This document shows positions 18,122-26,084 of a stretch of 64,000 nt of DNA, in pieces. The position numbers were made by a program, and so were the translations under genes. Under the pieces are notes generated by a model that saw nothing but the letters and a program-made list of their open reading frames with translations, was not told the DNA's origin and made no database searches. The stretch lies in NCBI GenBank assembly GCA_002381565.1, contig DFWZ01000021.1:11367-75366 (forward strand). Reading direction: 5' to 3'. The DNA comes from Gallionella sp. UBA4121. Its GTDB lineage: Bacteria; Pseudomonadota; Gammaproteobacteria; Burkholderiales; Gallionellaceae. Positions within the stretch are counted from its first letter, which is position 1, and the number at the start of each line of letters is the position of its first letter.

Positions 18122-18376
18122 CATATTGACAATTCAAAATTACTCACAAAGCCAGGCAGCGTAACGCTTTGCGCCATACAGAATGCAACAAAATATTAAC
18201 ACTTACGATAACTATTTGTTTTTTATAACTAATTTATAGTAACAAAAAACAGGCAGTGTAAGAAAAACCCTTATGAATCGCCGTTTTCAAGGCACAATCA
18301 CCAGACTTATCCACAGAGTTATCCACAGATATTGTGGGTAATCAAAAATACTCTTTTACTTCTTGGGATTAGCTCA
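18122..18376 (+). repeat. 255-bp DnaA-box element, copy A
   Basis: Homologous along its whole length to copy B (37823-38077), which is also 255 bp. Shared blocks are CATATTGACAATTC at the left end, TCACAAAG.CAGGC, AACAAAAAACAGGCAG, TAAGAAAAACCCTTAT, and the DnaA-box block. Boxes: TTATCCACA at 18307-18315 and 18319-18327, and inverted TTACCCACA at 18333-18341. The right end is ATTAGCTCA. The 17826-18121 stretch before it holds nothing I can recognise. Confidence 0.85.
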
Positions 18377-18411
18377 CTTTTATCATGAAGAATATAGGAA
18401 GCGTGTTCAGG

Positions 18412-18990
18412 TTAAAAATACGCACGCACCTCATTGATAACGGTTTGCGACCATTCTTTGCTTCCTGGATTAATGTTGTGAAACCGTTTAGTCGAGTTGA
18501 CTCTGCACGATGATTTACTATAGTCGCAGCCGTCACGCACAGTAAACTTATAAGTATAAGTTCGTGTGCTTCGGTCATTATCAACATAGTTTTCAGGCAC
18601 AGACACGGTCACTTCATTGCTCCGGTCATACGTCATTATCACCTGTGGTATCCCGTATTCCGATGCAGTCTGCCCGGCGATTGCAATGCATCGCGACGAA
18701 TCAATATGTTGAAAAATAGTGCCGGCACCCGCAAACCGCATATACGGATTGATGTTGTAATGCCCTGCCCTGCGCTCAGCTTCACCAAGCTCTGCCGGAT
18801 CAATCTCATATATTTGCTTGGATATGTCGATGATGATTAGCCGGCATGTGTTGGAAAAGCTGGTAGCTTTACCCAAAAGGACTGGCAGTTGCAGGGTCGG
18901 TTCATTGGCGGCGAAAACGTTGCCGGATATTGATGCTGCAACCACAACTGCGACAACCAGTGTCTCGATAACAAGCGCGTGCGGGTTCAT
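18412..18990 (-). CDS. Secreted hypothetical protein, 192 residues
   Basis: Signal sequence at the N terminus (LVVAVVVAASISGNVFA, cleavage before ANEPTLQ). The mature protein has four cysteines (FSNTCRLIIID, SSRCIAIAGQ, VRDGCDYSKSSCRVN) that could form two disulfides, and looks mixed alpha/beta. GGGGAAT precedes the ATG. It lies 21 bp downstream of the LTxxQ-type gene on the same strand, so they may be co-transcribed. No family recognised. Confidence 0.7.
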   Translation of the reverse strand: MNPHALVIETLVVAVVVAASISGNVFAANEPTLQLPVLLGKATSFSNTCRLIIIDISKQIYEIDPAELGEAERRAGHYNINPYMRFAGAGTIFQHIDSSRCIAIAGQTASEYGIPQVIMTYDRSNEVTVSVPENYVDNDRSTRTYTYKFTVRDGCDYSKSSCRVNSTKRFHNINPGSKEWSQTVINEVRAYF

Positions 18991-19011
18991 AACATTCCCC
19001 TTTGTCAGAGG

Positions 19012-19482
19012 TTACTTGTTGACACGTGAGTGACGAATGTGGCGTTCTTGAAAATGCTTGTCGAACACTTTTTTCTGCACTTCAGTCAACGCGACATAAA
19101 ATGCCCGGACTGTTGCCGCATGCTCGGCCATATTTTTTTCATGGGATTTCATGTTATCCAGCATTTGGTACAAGCGGTCAGGCGTACTCATATCCGTCCA
19201 GTCTTGATGCTCTGGCTTATCCATTTTGACAGATTTTATTTTCCCCGAGAATTCAGTCCATGCCTTTTCCTGACCGGCCAACAGCTTGAGAGCGACATGC
19301 AGTGCCGACATACACTTGTCAAAATCGGCGCCACCGTCAAAATACACGCCATCCCCATATTCGCTGCTCCCTGAATATCCACCATCATTTTTCGATGGCG
19401 CCTGTCCGTTGGCTAAAACACTATTGCTCAGCAAGACAGCAAGGCCAAGCAGGAGGCTCATAGTTTTTGGTTGGACATTCAT
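19012..19482 (-). CDS. Secreted LTxxQ-like (Spy/CpxP-type) protein
   Basis: From the ATG at 19482: signal peptide MNVQPKTMSLLLGLAVLLSNSVLA, a Gly/Tyr/Asp-rich linker (GGYSGSSEYGDGVYFDGGADF), then a helical domain ending FYVALTEVQKKVFDKHFQERHIRHSR. The LTEVQ followed by an amphipathic helix resembles the LTxxQ motif of Spy/CpxP periplasmic chaperones. The upstream extension to 19629 is not signal-like. Only one clear LTxxQ is present, so the assignment is tentative. Followed by the secreted orphan at 18412. Confidence 0.6.
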   Translation of the reverse strand: MNVQPKTMSLLLGLAVLLSNSVLANGQAPSKNDGGYSGSSEYGDGVYFDGGADFDKCMSALHVALKLLAGQEKAWTEFSGKIKSVKMDKPEHQDWTDMSTPDRLYQMLDNMKSHEKNMAEHAATVRAFYVALTEVQKKVFDKHFQERHIRHSRVNK

Positions 19483-19639
19483 GGTCTGTTGTTTTTTCAA
19501 GGAAGCGGGATATGCGAATGATCCGGCAATCTTTAAAAAACATCTGTTTGCTGGCGTACATAGTGCAAGGCAAAAAATCTGATGCGTACCAACATGACGT
19601 CTGCAAGACAAGTCATCCGCTGTCAACACCCGCCCATTT

Positions 19640-19791
19640 GTAACTAAATGTAACAGTCTGAACTATTCGACACCATAAGCATCTGATTTACTGTCGGCAT
19701 TAGCTGACTCATGTTTCTCCCTGAACATGAATCTTGACTCCCTGTTGAGATATTTCGCCCCTGAACTTAATTGTTTCAGGGGCATTTTTTT
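19640..19791 (+). ncRNA. Candidate small RNA ending in a strong terminator
   Basis: On the plus strand a terminator hairpin (GCCCCTGAA 19757-19765, TTCAGGGGC 19775-19783) runs into ATTTTTTT at 19784-19791. No plus-strand gene lies upstream. About 30 bases before it is a second stem (TCATGTT / AACATGA, loop TCTCCCTG). A two-hairpin transcript in a gap between divergent small genes suggests an sRNA. The 5' end is uncertain and no good promoter is visible. Confidence 0.35.
19757..19791 (+). terminator. Rho-independent terminator without an upstream gene
   Basis: Perfect 9-bp GC-rich stem with a 9-base loop followed by seven T on the plus strand. The reverse strand has no T tract, so it does not serve the minus-strand DUF1653 gene. 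Confidence 0.8.
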
Positions 19792-19841
19792 GTGGGCGTC
19801 TGATAAAAAACTTCCTACGCACTCGCTTATGGTGCGTCGAC

Positions 19842-20036
19842 TCAAAAGTTCATTGGCGCGAACCTCGGTACGGTATTTCCTTCGTGCTGCACAAGCTCGA
19901 AAAAAGCGTCGCCGGGTCGAGTCCAAATCAAACCCTCGGCAGATTTATAAACGATCATGATGACTTGGGGATCGGACTCAAGCCGCGCCTCGCAGACAAT
20001 CTCGTAGATACCCCCCTTGTAGTGCCGATACTTCAT
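19842..20036 (-). CDS. DUF1653 family protein
   Basis: Sixty-four residues: MKYRHYKGGIYEIVCEARLES...VIMIVYKSAEGLIWTRPGDAFFELVQ...TVPRFAPM. The 'Y-x-H-Y-K-G-x-x-Y' opening and 'W-x-R-P-x-x-x-F' core are diagnostic of DUF1653, a small domain of unknown function. The ATG at 20036 has AAGGTGAG seven bases upstream; the longer frame starts at a GTG without support. Stands alone. Confidence 0.85.
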   Translation of the reverse strand: MKYRHYKGGIYEIVCEARLESDPQVIMIVYKSAEGLIWTRPGDAFFELVQHEGNTVPRFAPMNF

Positions 20037-20160
20037 GTAGCTGCTCACCTTCCAATCGACGCTGCAATAAAACCAGCGAGCGTATAACGCGCCTTCAGCC
20101 TGGCGTGATTGCTGCCACCTTAATGCGCCGCCACTATCAAAGACGCTTTACTTGGCCTTG

Positions 20161-20340
20161 CTAATGACGGCCATTCAAGTTGCGTAAGATATAGAGGCGC
20201 TGTTGCTCTCTTAGAGCGGCAACCATTTCGTCCCTAGCATCCATCTCACGCGCTGCATTGTGCTGGTTCTCTGTTGCTAATTCCGCAGACCGACAAGCTG
20301 CCTGCGGGTGCTCGAAGCCACAACTTCCGTTCTGAAACAT
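20161..20340 (-). CDS. Small protein, 59 residues, unknown
   Basis: Begins MFQNGSCGFEHPQAACRSAEL, continues as a charged helix (ENQHNAAREMDARDEMVAALREQQRLYILRNLNGRH). GGTGG lies eight bases before the ATG. Two cysteines near the N terminus and a long predicted helix; no membrane segment. It may be a leftover of mobile DNA or a genuine small gene. The flanks (20037-20160 and 20341-20631) show nothing else convincing. Confidence 0.4.
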   Translation of the reverse strand: MFQNGSCGFEHPQAACRSAELATENQHNAAREMDARDEMVAALREQQRLYILRNLNGRH

Positions 20341-20631
20341 GATGATCCACCTGTCAATAATTGCGATGTAATAACTCGATTATCGGCAGGGATTCCGGGA
20401 TGTTTAGCCTGTTGCTGAAGGTTACAGAACTAGCGTGCCTCAGTCTGTCACGATGAAGTCCGGGAAATGGGTGGTCAAGCCGGCGCCCGACAGGCTGGAA
20501 TATCCTGTGCCGACGCCACCGAAACCGGGATGGCGCTCAAGACTGAGCGGGAACTGCCGATAAATCGAATATTAAAGTTAAATAGGAAATCTTGAGGACC
20601 TGAGATCCTGCGAAAATAGAAAATCGCAACC

Positions 20632-20850
20632 CTATTTAGCAAGCACGCTGATACGTACATCGCCCAACGACACCACCGAGCCTGCACGTATCTTGGCCGT
20701 CTTGCGCAACTCCAGCTGACCATCGACAGAGACTACGCCCTCGGCCACCATCGCTTTGCCGGCGCCGCCGCTGTCGCACAAGCCGACCATCTTGAGCAGT
20801 TGGTTAAGCTCTACATACTCGCCGTTCAATTGAAACTGAAGTTGTTGCAT
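20632..20850 (-). CDS. S4-domain RNA-binding protein (YbcJ-like)
   Basis: Seventy-two residues forming a single S4 fold: QFQLNGEYVELNQLLKMVGLCDSGGAGKAMVAEGVVSVDGQLELRKTAKIRAGSVVSLGDVRISVL. The GxAK...G.V.V.G..E.RK..KI..G pattern is diagnostic. Such proteins bind structured RNA, often on ribosomes. First ATG used. Confidence 0.9.
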   Translation of the reverse strand: MQQLQFQLNGEYVELNQLLKMVGLCDSGGAGKAMVAEGVVSVDGQLELRKTAKIRAGSVVSLGDVRISVLAK

Positions 20851-20931
20851 AAGGGATCCTGACTTATTGAGTTTCGTTACACGGTCACGATCGTTTAATC
20901 GTTTAGCGATCTTCCCGCGAGTGCCAGAGCC

Positions 20932-21168
20932 TCAGCACGAAATTATGGAATGTTGAATTTCGTAACGCATTTCATAGTGACCTACCAAAATACGCCGTAC
21001 CTCACGAGGTTCAAACTCTTCCAGCCTTTCTCCCAGACGTGGCTGCACCATGAGTTTGGCGGGTGCTGCCGTCAGGGATTGCACAGCGGCTTGCTTGTTT
21101 AATGGCGACAGAAATTCATGCAGTCTTGTCAAATCTGACAATGCCTTGCTCGTCCATTTCAATTCCAT
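20932..21168 (-). CDS. RelE/ParE-family toxin
   Basis: Seventy-eight residues from the ATG at 21168. The family core is visible: MELKWTSKALSDLTRLHEFLSPLNKQAA (helical hairpin), LMVQPRLGERLEEF, then EVRRILVGHYEMRYEI strands. ParE toxins poison gyrase, RelE toxins cut mRNA; the sequence favours ParE. The antitoxin gene precedes it and its TGA shares one base with this ATG, so translation is coupled. Confidence 0.88.
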   Translation of the reverse strand: MELKWTSKALSDLTRLHEFLSPLNKQAAVQSLTAAPAKLMVQPRLGERLEEFEPREVRRILVGHYEMRYEIQHSIISC

Positions 21169-21428
21169 CAACGCGGCACAGGCAGTGGCTGATCGCTGCC
21201 GAGACTGTCAGCCCAAGCTTGCACGGATTGATGGTCGATGACTTGCCCTGCATCCACATCCGCCATCGCTTCCAGCGTCAGGCGACAACGCAATTCTTCC
21301 TGATCGACCCAAGCGGGCAATGCCTGCTTCACGATCCATCCACGAGAACGCTCCATGCGAGCGGCGATCAAATCAACTTTCTCAATGAGTGGAACGGGAA
21401 CATGCGCAGTGAGCACTTTAGTAAGCAT
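21168..21428 (-). CDS. Ribbon-helix-helix antitoxin of the ParE-type toxin
   Basis: Eighty-six residues. The N-terminal KVLTAHVPVPLIEKVDLIAARMERSRGWIVKQAL is a CopG/ParD-like ribbon-helix-helix; the C-terminal half (VDQEELRCRLTLEAMADVDAGQVIDHQSVQAWADSL) is the toxin-binding tail with the typical 'D-x-G-x-x-x-x-H-x-x-V-x-x-W' end. It heads the pair and should autorepress the operon. Confidence 0.88.
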   Translation of the reverse strand: MLTKVLTAHVPVPLIEKVDLIAARMERSRGWIVKQALPAWVDQEELRCRLTLEAMADVDAGQVIDHQSVQAWADSLGSDQPLPVPR

Positions 21429-22445
21429 ACTGAATCTCCTGAAAATCAGATTTAATCCTAATGATTATATTTAATTAGCACGAAGATGTGTGGCCGATCC
21501 TTGTACGGACCGCGAGGAGAGACATGCGCATCGTGGAGGGTATGGTGCAGTTGATGCACTCGGAGAACAGCGGAAGGTAATGCCCATTCAGGGATGGTGC
21601 TGTTTGAATCATGCTCAAATATGTCGGCTATACCTCAATTTTTTCATATAGCCGTTGTCATGTTGATACGCATTAACAGCGGTGCGGTACCGCACAGATA
21701 AAGTTTGCAATGACGCGTAGTCTATAAAAAGCAACTGAACATCTTTACCGGTTTGTCAGATTGGCTAAACGGCATCAGGAACATGGGAATTTTCCAATCT
21801 TCTTTCCATGACCAACGAAAAGGTACGCGAGCCTGTTCCCCGTTAATCGGTTTTTCAGATAAAAGCTGCCACCCAAAGGGAGGTATTTTTTAGCTGGGAG
21901 ACGCTCGTTTGGTTTATTGCCCACGCTGTATTGGTGGGAATGATGGATGCAGCAATAATGTCCATTCAGGGGTAGTGCTGTTTGAATTGTGCTCAAATAT
22001 TTCACCAACTGAAATAATCACTTTATCTGCACGTACATACCGCATTAATTCAGGCAGTGTACACAGACTTATCCACAGAATTTGTGGACAACGTATTCCA
22101 GACTACCCCGCCCTTGCCGGAAAATAAATTATTCAGTGACGCGATTGACACACCCGACGACTCGACGCCGCCAACATCCCCGCCAGACTTTCAGCTTTTT
22201 GCATCCCCTGCCCCAACGACATCCACAACTGCAATGAATACAGCGCCGCCAGCGAAGCGACACCGCCACTCAGTCACCCCTCACCTTCAATTCGTCACAG
22301 CAATTGCACCAGCAAGAGCATAGCGTCATCAGCAAAGGAAAATTTGAAAGGGTAACTGCGGCCTGTGCCAAATCGAGCGCAAATCCTTGAACAGACCGCG
22401 AGGAGGAATCCTATACCGACTTTGCCGAACTCAAACTGTGGACGA
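21429..22445. other. Gene-free kilobase with two nested direct-repeat pairs
   Basis: No convincing gene on either strand. Outer direct repeats (23 bp, 21 identical, starting ATCCTTG and ending GACCGCGAGGAG) lie at 21497-21519 and 22383-22405. Inner direct repeats of about 47 bp (sharing CATTCAGG, GTGCTGTTTGAAT, TGCTCAAATAT) lie at 21579-21625 and 21957-22003. A perfect 14-bp palindrome GTGCGGTACCGCAC lies at 21682-21695. The region looks like debris from duplication or an excised element next to tRNA-Asn. Confidence 0.55.
22051..22091 (+). repeat. Shortened DnaA-box element, copy C
   Basis: CAGGCAGTGTA, as in copy A, is here joined almost directly to CAGACTTATCCACAGA, also as in copy A, so about 50 bp between them is missing. 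TTATCCACA is at 22069-22077 and an inverted box (TTGTCCACA) at 22083-22091. The outer parts of the 255-bp element are not recognisable. Confidence 0.6.
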
Positions 22446-22475
22446 GAAAAAAGCCTTGCATTGCTGCAAGGCTTT
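22446..22475 (-). terminator. Terminator of tRNA-Asn
   Basis: On the minus strand AAAGCCTTGCA and TGCAAGGCTTT enclose GCAA and run into TTTTTT. It begins eight bases after the tRNA CCA end. Confidence 0.9.
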
Positions 22476-22482
22476 ATCTATC

Positions 22483-22558
22483 TGGCTCCCCGACCTGGAT
22501 TCGAACCAGGGACCTGCGGATTAACAGTCCGTCGCTCTACCGGCTGAGCTATCAGGGA
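22483..22558 (-). tRNA. tRNA-Asn (anticodon GTT)
   Basis: A complete 76-base cloverleaf: acceptor TCCCTGA pairing TCGGGGA, D arm AGCTCAGCCGGTAGAGC, anticodon arm CGGACTGTTAATCCG, T arm CCTGGTTCGAATCCAGG, and an encoded GCCA end. A strong promoter lies upstream and a terminator follows. The accessory stretch 17.8-22.4 kb begins at its 3' end, a usual integration site, but I find no second copy of the 3' end. Confidence 0.98.
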
Positions 22559-22572
22559 ATGAAGAGGTGCGC

Positions 22573-22601
22573 ATCATATAGATACTGCCTGATCCGGTCA
22601 A
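22573..22601 (-). promoter_or_regulatory. Promoter of tRNA-Asn
   Basis: Minus strand: -35 TTGACC (22601-22596), exactly 17-bp spacer, -10 TATGAT (22578-22573), placing the start about 8 bp before the tRNA. Confidence 0.8.
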
Positions 22602-22809
22602 CATCAAATTCACTTTTTCGCACAAGAAATCATTCTTGCATGGCTTCAGATCATTAATCAGGCCAGTTTGCCGCACGGACAACTGCCCGCAAGCTGCGGC
22701 AATACCTCGATAATTTATTGAATAATTTGTTAATGATCCGTTTGCCATACGCTGACGTATCGGCCATTCTGCGGCATAATACGCGCTTCGTTTTCAACCC
22801 CCCACTGCA

Positions 22810-24156
22810 ATGAAAATCACTGTGATTGGTTCCGGCTACGTCGGTTTGGTGTCAGGCGCATGCCTGGCGGATTTGGGTAATGACGTGCTGTGTCTGGATG
22901 TCGATCCGCGCAAGATCGAACTGCTCAACAACGGCGGCGTACCCATCTATGAGCCGGGCCTTGATGAAGTCATCAAAAGGAATATCGCGGCGGGCCGGCT
23001 GCGTTTTACCACCGACGTCGCGGCAAGTGTTGCGCACGGCCTGGTGCAGATGATTGCGGTGGGCACGCCATCCGAGGAGGACGGCTCGGCCGACCTGCAA
23101 TACGTCATCGCAGCCGCCCGCAGCATTGCCCGCCACATGACCGAATACAAGGTCATCGTGGATAAATCCACAGTACCGGTCGGCACAGCCGACAAGGTCA
23201 GGCAAGCCATGCAGGAAGAACTGGATCAGCGCAGCTTCGATCCTCAATCCTCGCTCCTCGCTCCTGAATTCTCCATGGTATCCAATCCCGAGTTTCTTAA
23301 GGAAGGCGCTGCGATAGACGACTTTAACCGCCCGGATCGCATCGTTATCGGCGCCGAGGATGATGCCGCCGTCAAAATCATGAAGGAGATGTACGCCCCT
23401 TTCCAGCGCAACCACGAACGCCTGATGGTCATGGATATCCGCTCTGCAGAACTGACCAAATATGCGGCCAACGCCATGCTGGCCACGCGCATCTCGTTCA
23501 TGAACGAACTAGCCAATCTGGCCGAACGTGTGGGCGCTGACATCGAGCATGTGCGCAAGGGCATCGGTTCGGACCAGCGTATAGGCTACAGTTTCCTGTA
23601 TGCTGGCTGCGGCTACGGCGGATCATGTTTCCCCAAGGATGTGCGCGCCCTGCAACGCACCAGCGCAGAATATGGCTTGCCATTGAAAGTGCTGGAAGCG
23701 GTGGAACAGGTCAACAATGCACAGAAATCGGTCATGCTGAAAAAGATCACCAAACGCTTTGGCAGTGACCTGACAGGCAAGCATTTCGCCTTGTGGGGAC
23801 TCGCATTCAAACCCGGCACGGACGACATGCGCGAGGCTTCCAGCCGCGTGCTGATGGAAGGTTTATGGGCGCGCGGGGCTACCGTCACTGCCTTCGATCC
23901 GGCGGCCATGAAAGAAACCCGGCATATCTACGGCGATCGCACCGACCTGTGCTACGCAGACAACGCCAAAAATGCCCTGCAGGATGCCGATGCGCTGATT
24001 ATCGTAACCGAATGGAAAGCCTTCAAGAGTCCGGATTTTGGCATCATCAAAGCACGCCTGAAACAGCCGATTATTTTCGATGGTCGCAATCTGTTTGAAC
24101 CAGCCGATATGAAGAAACAGGGATTCGAGTATTTCGGCATCGGGCGCGAGGGCTAG
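22810..24156 (+). CDS. ugd: UDP-glucose 6-dehydrogenase
   Basis: Oxidises UDP-glucose to UDP-glucuronate, the first precursor of Ara4N. 448 residues: NAD-binding GSGYVGLVSGACLADLGN at the N terminus, VDKSTVPVGT, SNPEFLKEG, the catalytic cysteine in GCGYGGSCFPKD (near residue 272) and the C-terminal FKPGTDDMREASS. Between VRQAMQEELDQ and MVSNPEF it has extra residues (RSFDPQSSLLAPEFS) encoded by a CT-rich repeat at 23238-23272 that also occurs at 26085-26192. It stands opposite the arn locus and supplies its substrate. Confidence 0.96.
   Translation: MKITVIGSGYVGLVSGACLADLGNDVLCLDVDPRKIELLNNGGVPIYEPGLDEVIKRNIAAGRLRFTTDVAASVAHGLVQMIAVGTPSEEDGSADLQYVIAAARSIARHMTEYKVIVDKSTVPVGTADKVRQAMQEELDQRSFDPQSSLLAPEFSMVSNPEFLKEGAAIDDFNRPDRIVIGAEDDAAVKIMKEMYAPFQRNHERLMVMDIRSAELTKYAANAMLATRISFMNELANLAERVGADIEHVRKGIGSDQRIGYSFLYAGCGYGGSCFPKDVRALQRTSAEYGLPLKVLEAVEQVNNAQKSVMLKKITKRFGSDLTGKHFALWGLAFKPGTDDMREASSRVLMEGLWARGATVTAFDPAAMKETRHIYGDRTDLCYADNAKNALQDADALIIVTEWKAFKSPDFGIIKARLKQPIIFDGRNLFEPADMKKQGFEYFGIGREG
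23238..23272 (+). repeat. CT-rich repeat inserted in-frame in ugd
   Basis: Read CCTCAATCCTCGCTCCTCG followed by CTCCTGAATTC. It matches the reverse strand of the repeat at 26085-26133 (CTCAATCCTC, CTCCTCGC, TCCTGAAT). It adds roughly seven residues relative to remembered Ugd sequences. Confidence 0.6.
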
Positions 24157-24219
24157 ATTACAGCCGGAAACAGAGTGTGAATGATTGGCGCCCGCCAGCT
24201 TTCGGCGTCGTGCAACAGC

Positions 24220-25065
24220 TCAGTGCGGACGGCCCAGATCACACGCCAGACCGGCATCCTCTTTGACCATCGCCATCGCCTGTTCCACCGGGAGATGCAG
24301 CAACTCGCCCAGCTCGCTGTAGTCATCCGGCAACGCCGCATCATCCCAGCCGTTTGCGGAATGGCGCGCCAGATTAACGGCCAGGGTAACGTTGCGCACG
24401 CGCTGCGATTTTACGCTGTCGCCATCCATCTGAGTTAACAGCAGTTCGGGCAAACCCCACTGCTTCACCAACTCCTTCTGCAATCCGGCCAACGTAAAGC
24501 CCAGCACCTGTTGCTGAACATCACGGCTGCGCAAGGCTTTGTCGTGCAGCTGAATATCGCGGATTTTCAACATGGCATCCGGCGCAAAACACCACATGAG
24601 CATCTCGGCGATGTCATGCAACAATGCAGCGACGCGTACTTCCTCGAAATGCATGTCGTGCAAATACACCGCCCAGTCATAGGCATATTCGGAAGCCCTG
24701 TTCGAACGGTGCACCATGCGCAGAAACGGCGGGAGCGCCACGGCATGGGTCTTGAACTGGTCTTCGATCAACGGGTACGGTGCGACATGATTAAAAAACG
24801 GTTCGGTGCCCAGCATCAGCAACGCCTGTTCGACCTGGACAACTTCAGTCGTTTGCGCCTTGCGCTTATGACTCTGCAAATAGCGCAGCAGTTTGACCGT
24901 CATGATGGGATCATGCCTGATGGCATTGGCGATGGAATGCGCCGTCAGGTTTTGATCGTCCGTGCGCAACAAGGCAAGATCACGCGCGGTATGCCTGAGC
25001 ACGGGCAGCTCACTCTGACTGAGTTTATGCACCCACTCATTCAATGCCTTGTTATCTTCCATCAT
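24220..25065 (-). CDS. HDOD-domain protein
   Basis: 281 residues, all one HDOD domain: LSQSELPVLRHTARDLALLRTDDQNLTAHSIANAIRHDPIMTVKLLRYLQS, AALLHDIAEMLMWCFAP, LVKQWGLPELLL. The 'LHDI' retains an HD-like pair. HDOD proteins are regulatory scaffolds in signalling. The ATG at 25065 or 25062 is preceded by GAGGGG; the longer GTG start is rejected. It follows arnD by 113 bp and may be read from the arn transcript, but a functional link is not shown. Confidence 0.88.
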   Translation of the reverse strand: MMEDNKALNEWVHKLSQSELPVLRHTARDLALLRTDDQNLTAHSIANAIRHDPIMTVKLLRYLQSHKRKAQTTEVVQVEQALLMLGTEPFFNHVAPYPLIEDQFKTHAVALPPFLRMVHRSNRASEYAYDWAVYLHDMHFEEVRVAALLHDIAEMLMWCFAPDAMLKIRDIQLHDKALRSRDVQQQVLGFTLAGLQKELVKQWGLPELLLTQMDGDSVKSQRVRNVTLAVNLARHSANGWDDAALPDDYSELGELLHLPVEQAMAMVKEDAGLACDLGRPH

Positions 25066-25178
25066 GCCCCTCACTTTCACACATTATCGGCAAACTGAAC
25101 AAAGACTTTAGGCAACAAGCCATTGGAAGCGTCCTTCAGCACCCCATGACTAACATTAACGGAGCTTATACGGCGCAA

Positions 25179-26084
25179 TCAGCTTCTTTCCCCTTGCACA
25201 GCCAAAGTGCCGGTGCGCCCTTCAATTTCACGCATCAGCACTTCATGCCGTGGCAAGGATACCGCATCCAGTCCTTGCAGATATTGCCGCATGGATACCA
25301 GCTCATAACCTTGCGCCTGCCAGCCCTGCATCAACTGCTCGAAAATCGGCATCCACTTAGCGCCTTCCAGTTCGGCGTGCAGCGTATAAACATGACCCGT
25401 CGCCGGTGCGCTGGCGGTGAGCTGCAAGAGGTGTTGCGCTACATTATCAAGCGTGATGCCGTCGCGATTGATCAACTCGTCCAGCGTCGGCAAGGTAGTA
25501 GGCAGTTGCGGACAGGCAACAATCTCCGCCTGCCAGGTAGGGATAAAAGGGTGTGTGCCGCGCGTGTCCGAGCAGTAGTCAAAACCGAAGTGTTGCATCA
25601 GACGCAGCGCATGGCGGTTCATCTGCCAGCCGGCGGCGGCATGTGCATGCGGCGCCTCACCGAATATCGCAGTAAAACGATCCACCGCGCGCTGCATCTC
25701 ACGCCGCGTCCACCCGGCATCCTTGTCTGCCACATAATCCTGCCAGCGGATATGGTCAAAACAATGGATGCCCACTTCAAAACCCGCATCACGCACCCCT
25801 CGCATGATGTCGGCGCATTTCTTGCCGATGTCAGGCGACGGCAGCAGCGTGCCATACAGCAAGGTACGGACACCATAGTGCTCCACCACGGAGGTGCGCG
25901 AGACCTTGCCGAGAAAACCCGGACGAAACACCCGTTTGATGGCGCGCCCGGTATGGTCGGGACCTAGCGAGAAGAAAAAAGTCGCCTGCGCGTTGTAACG
26001 TTGCAGGGCATCGACCAGACGCGGCACACCTTCGCGCGTACCGCGATAGGTATCCACATGAACCTGGAGAGCGAGTTGTTTCAT
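25179..26084 (-). CDS. arnD: ArnD, 4-deoxy-4-formamido-L-arabinose-phosphoundecaprenol deformylase
   Basis: Removes the formyl group from the lipid-linked sugar on the periplasmic side, making the step irreversible. 301 residues of a polysaccharide-deacetylase fold: catalytic Asp in LQVHVDTYRGTREGVPRL, ATFFFSLGPDHTGRAI, GKVSRTSVVEHYG, and metal-binding GFEVGIHCFDHIRWQD. Lies after the dehydrogenase gene, separated by an inverted-repeat element. Confidence 0.93.
   Translation of the reverse strand: MKQLALQVHVDTYRGTREGVPRLVDALQRYNAQATFFFSLGPDHTGRAIKRVFRPGFLGKVSRTSVVEHYGVRTLLYGTLLPSPDIGKKCADIMRGVRDAGFEVGIHCFDHIRWQDYVADKDAGWTRREMQRAVDRFTAIFGEAPHAHAAAGWQMNRHALRLMQHFGFDYCSDTRGTHPFIPTWQAEIVACPQLPTTLPTLDELINRDGITLDNVAQHLLQLTASAPATGHVYTLHAELEGAKWMPIFEQLMQGWQAQGYELVSMRQYLQGLDAVSLPRHEVLMREIEGRTGTLAVQGERS

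Noticed and set aside
18122..18376. DnaA-box block as the chromosomal origin
   Set aside because: Present in more than one copy, no dnaA/dnaN/gyrB/parAB nearby, no AT-rich unwinding repeat array that I can define.
19663..19926. Minus-strand frame of 87 codons
   Set aside because: Overlaps the DUF1653 gene in another frame and crosses the strong plus-strand terminator; no ribosome site.
20400..20571. Plus-strand frame ending ...PAPDRLEYPVPTPPKPGWRSRLSGNCR
   Set aside because: Open for about 54 codons but no supported start and no family; could be a relic, evidence insufficient.
22057..22323. Plus-strand frame of 88 codons, Pro/Thr-rich
   Set aside because: No ribosome site, low-complexity composition, and it runs through the DnaA boxes of copy C.
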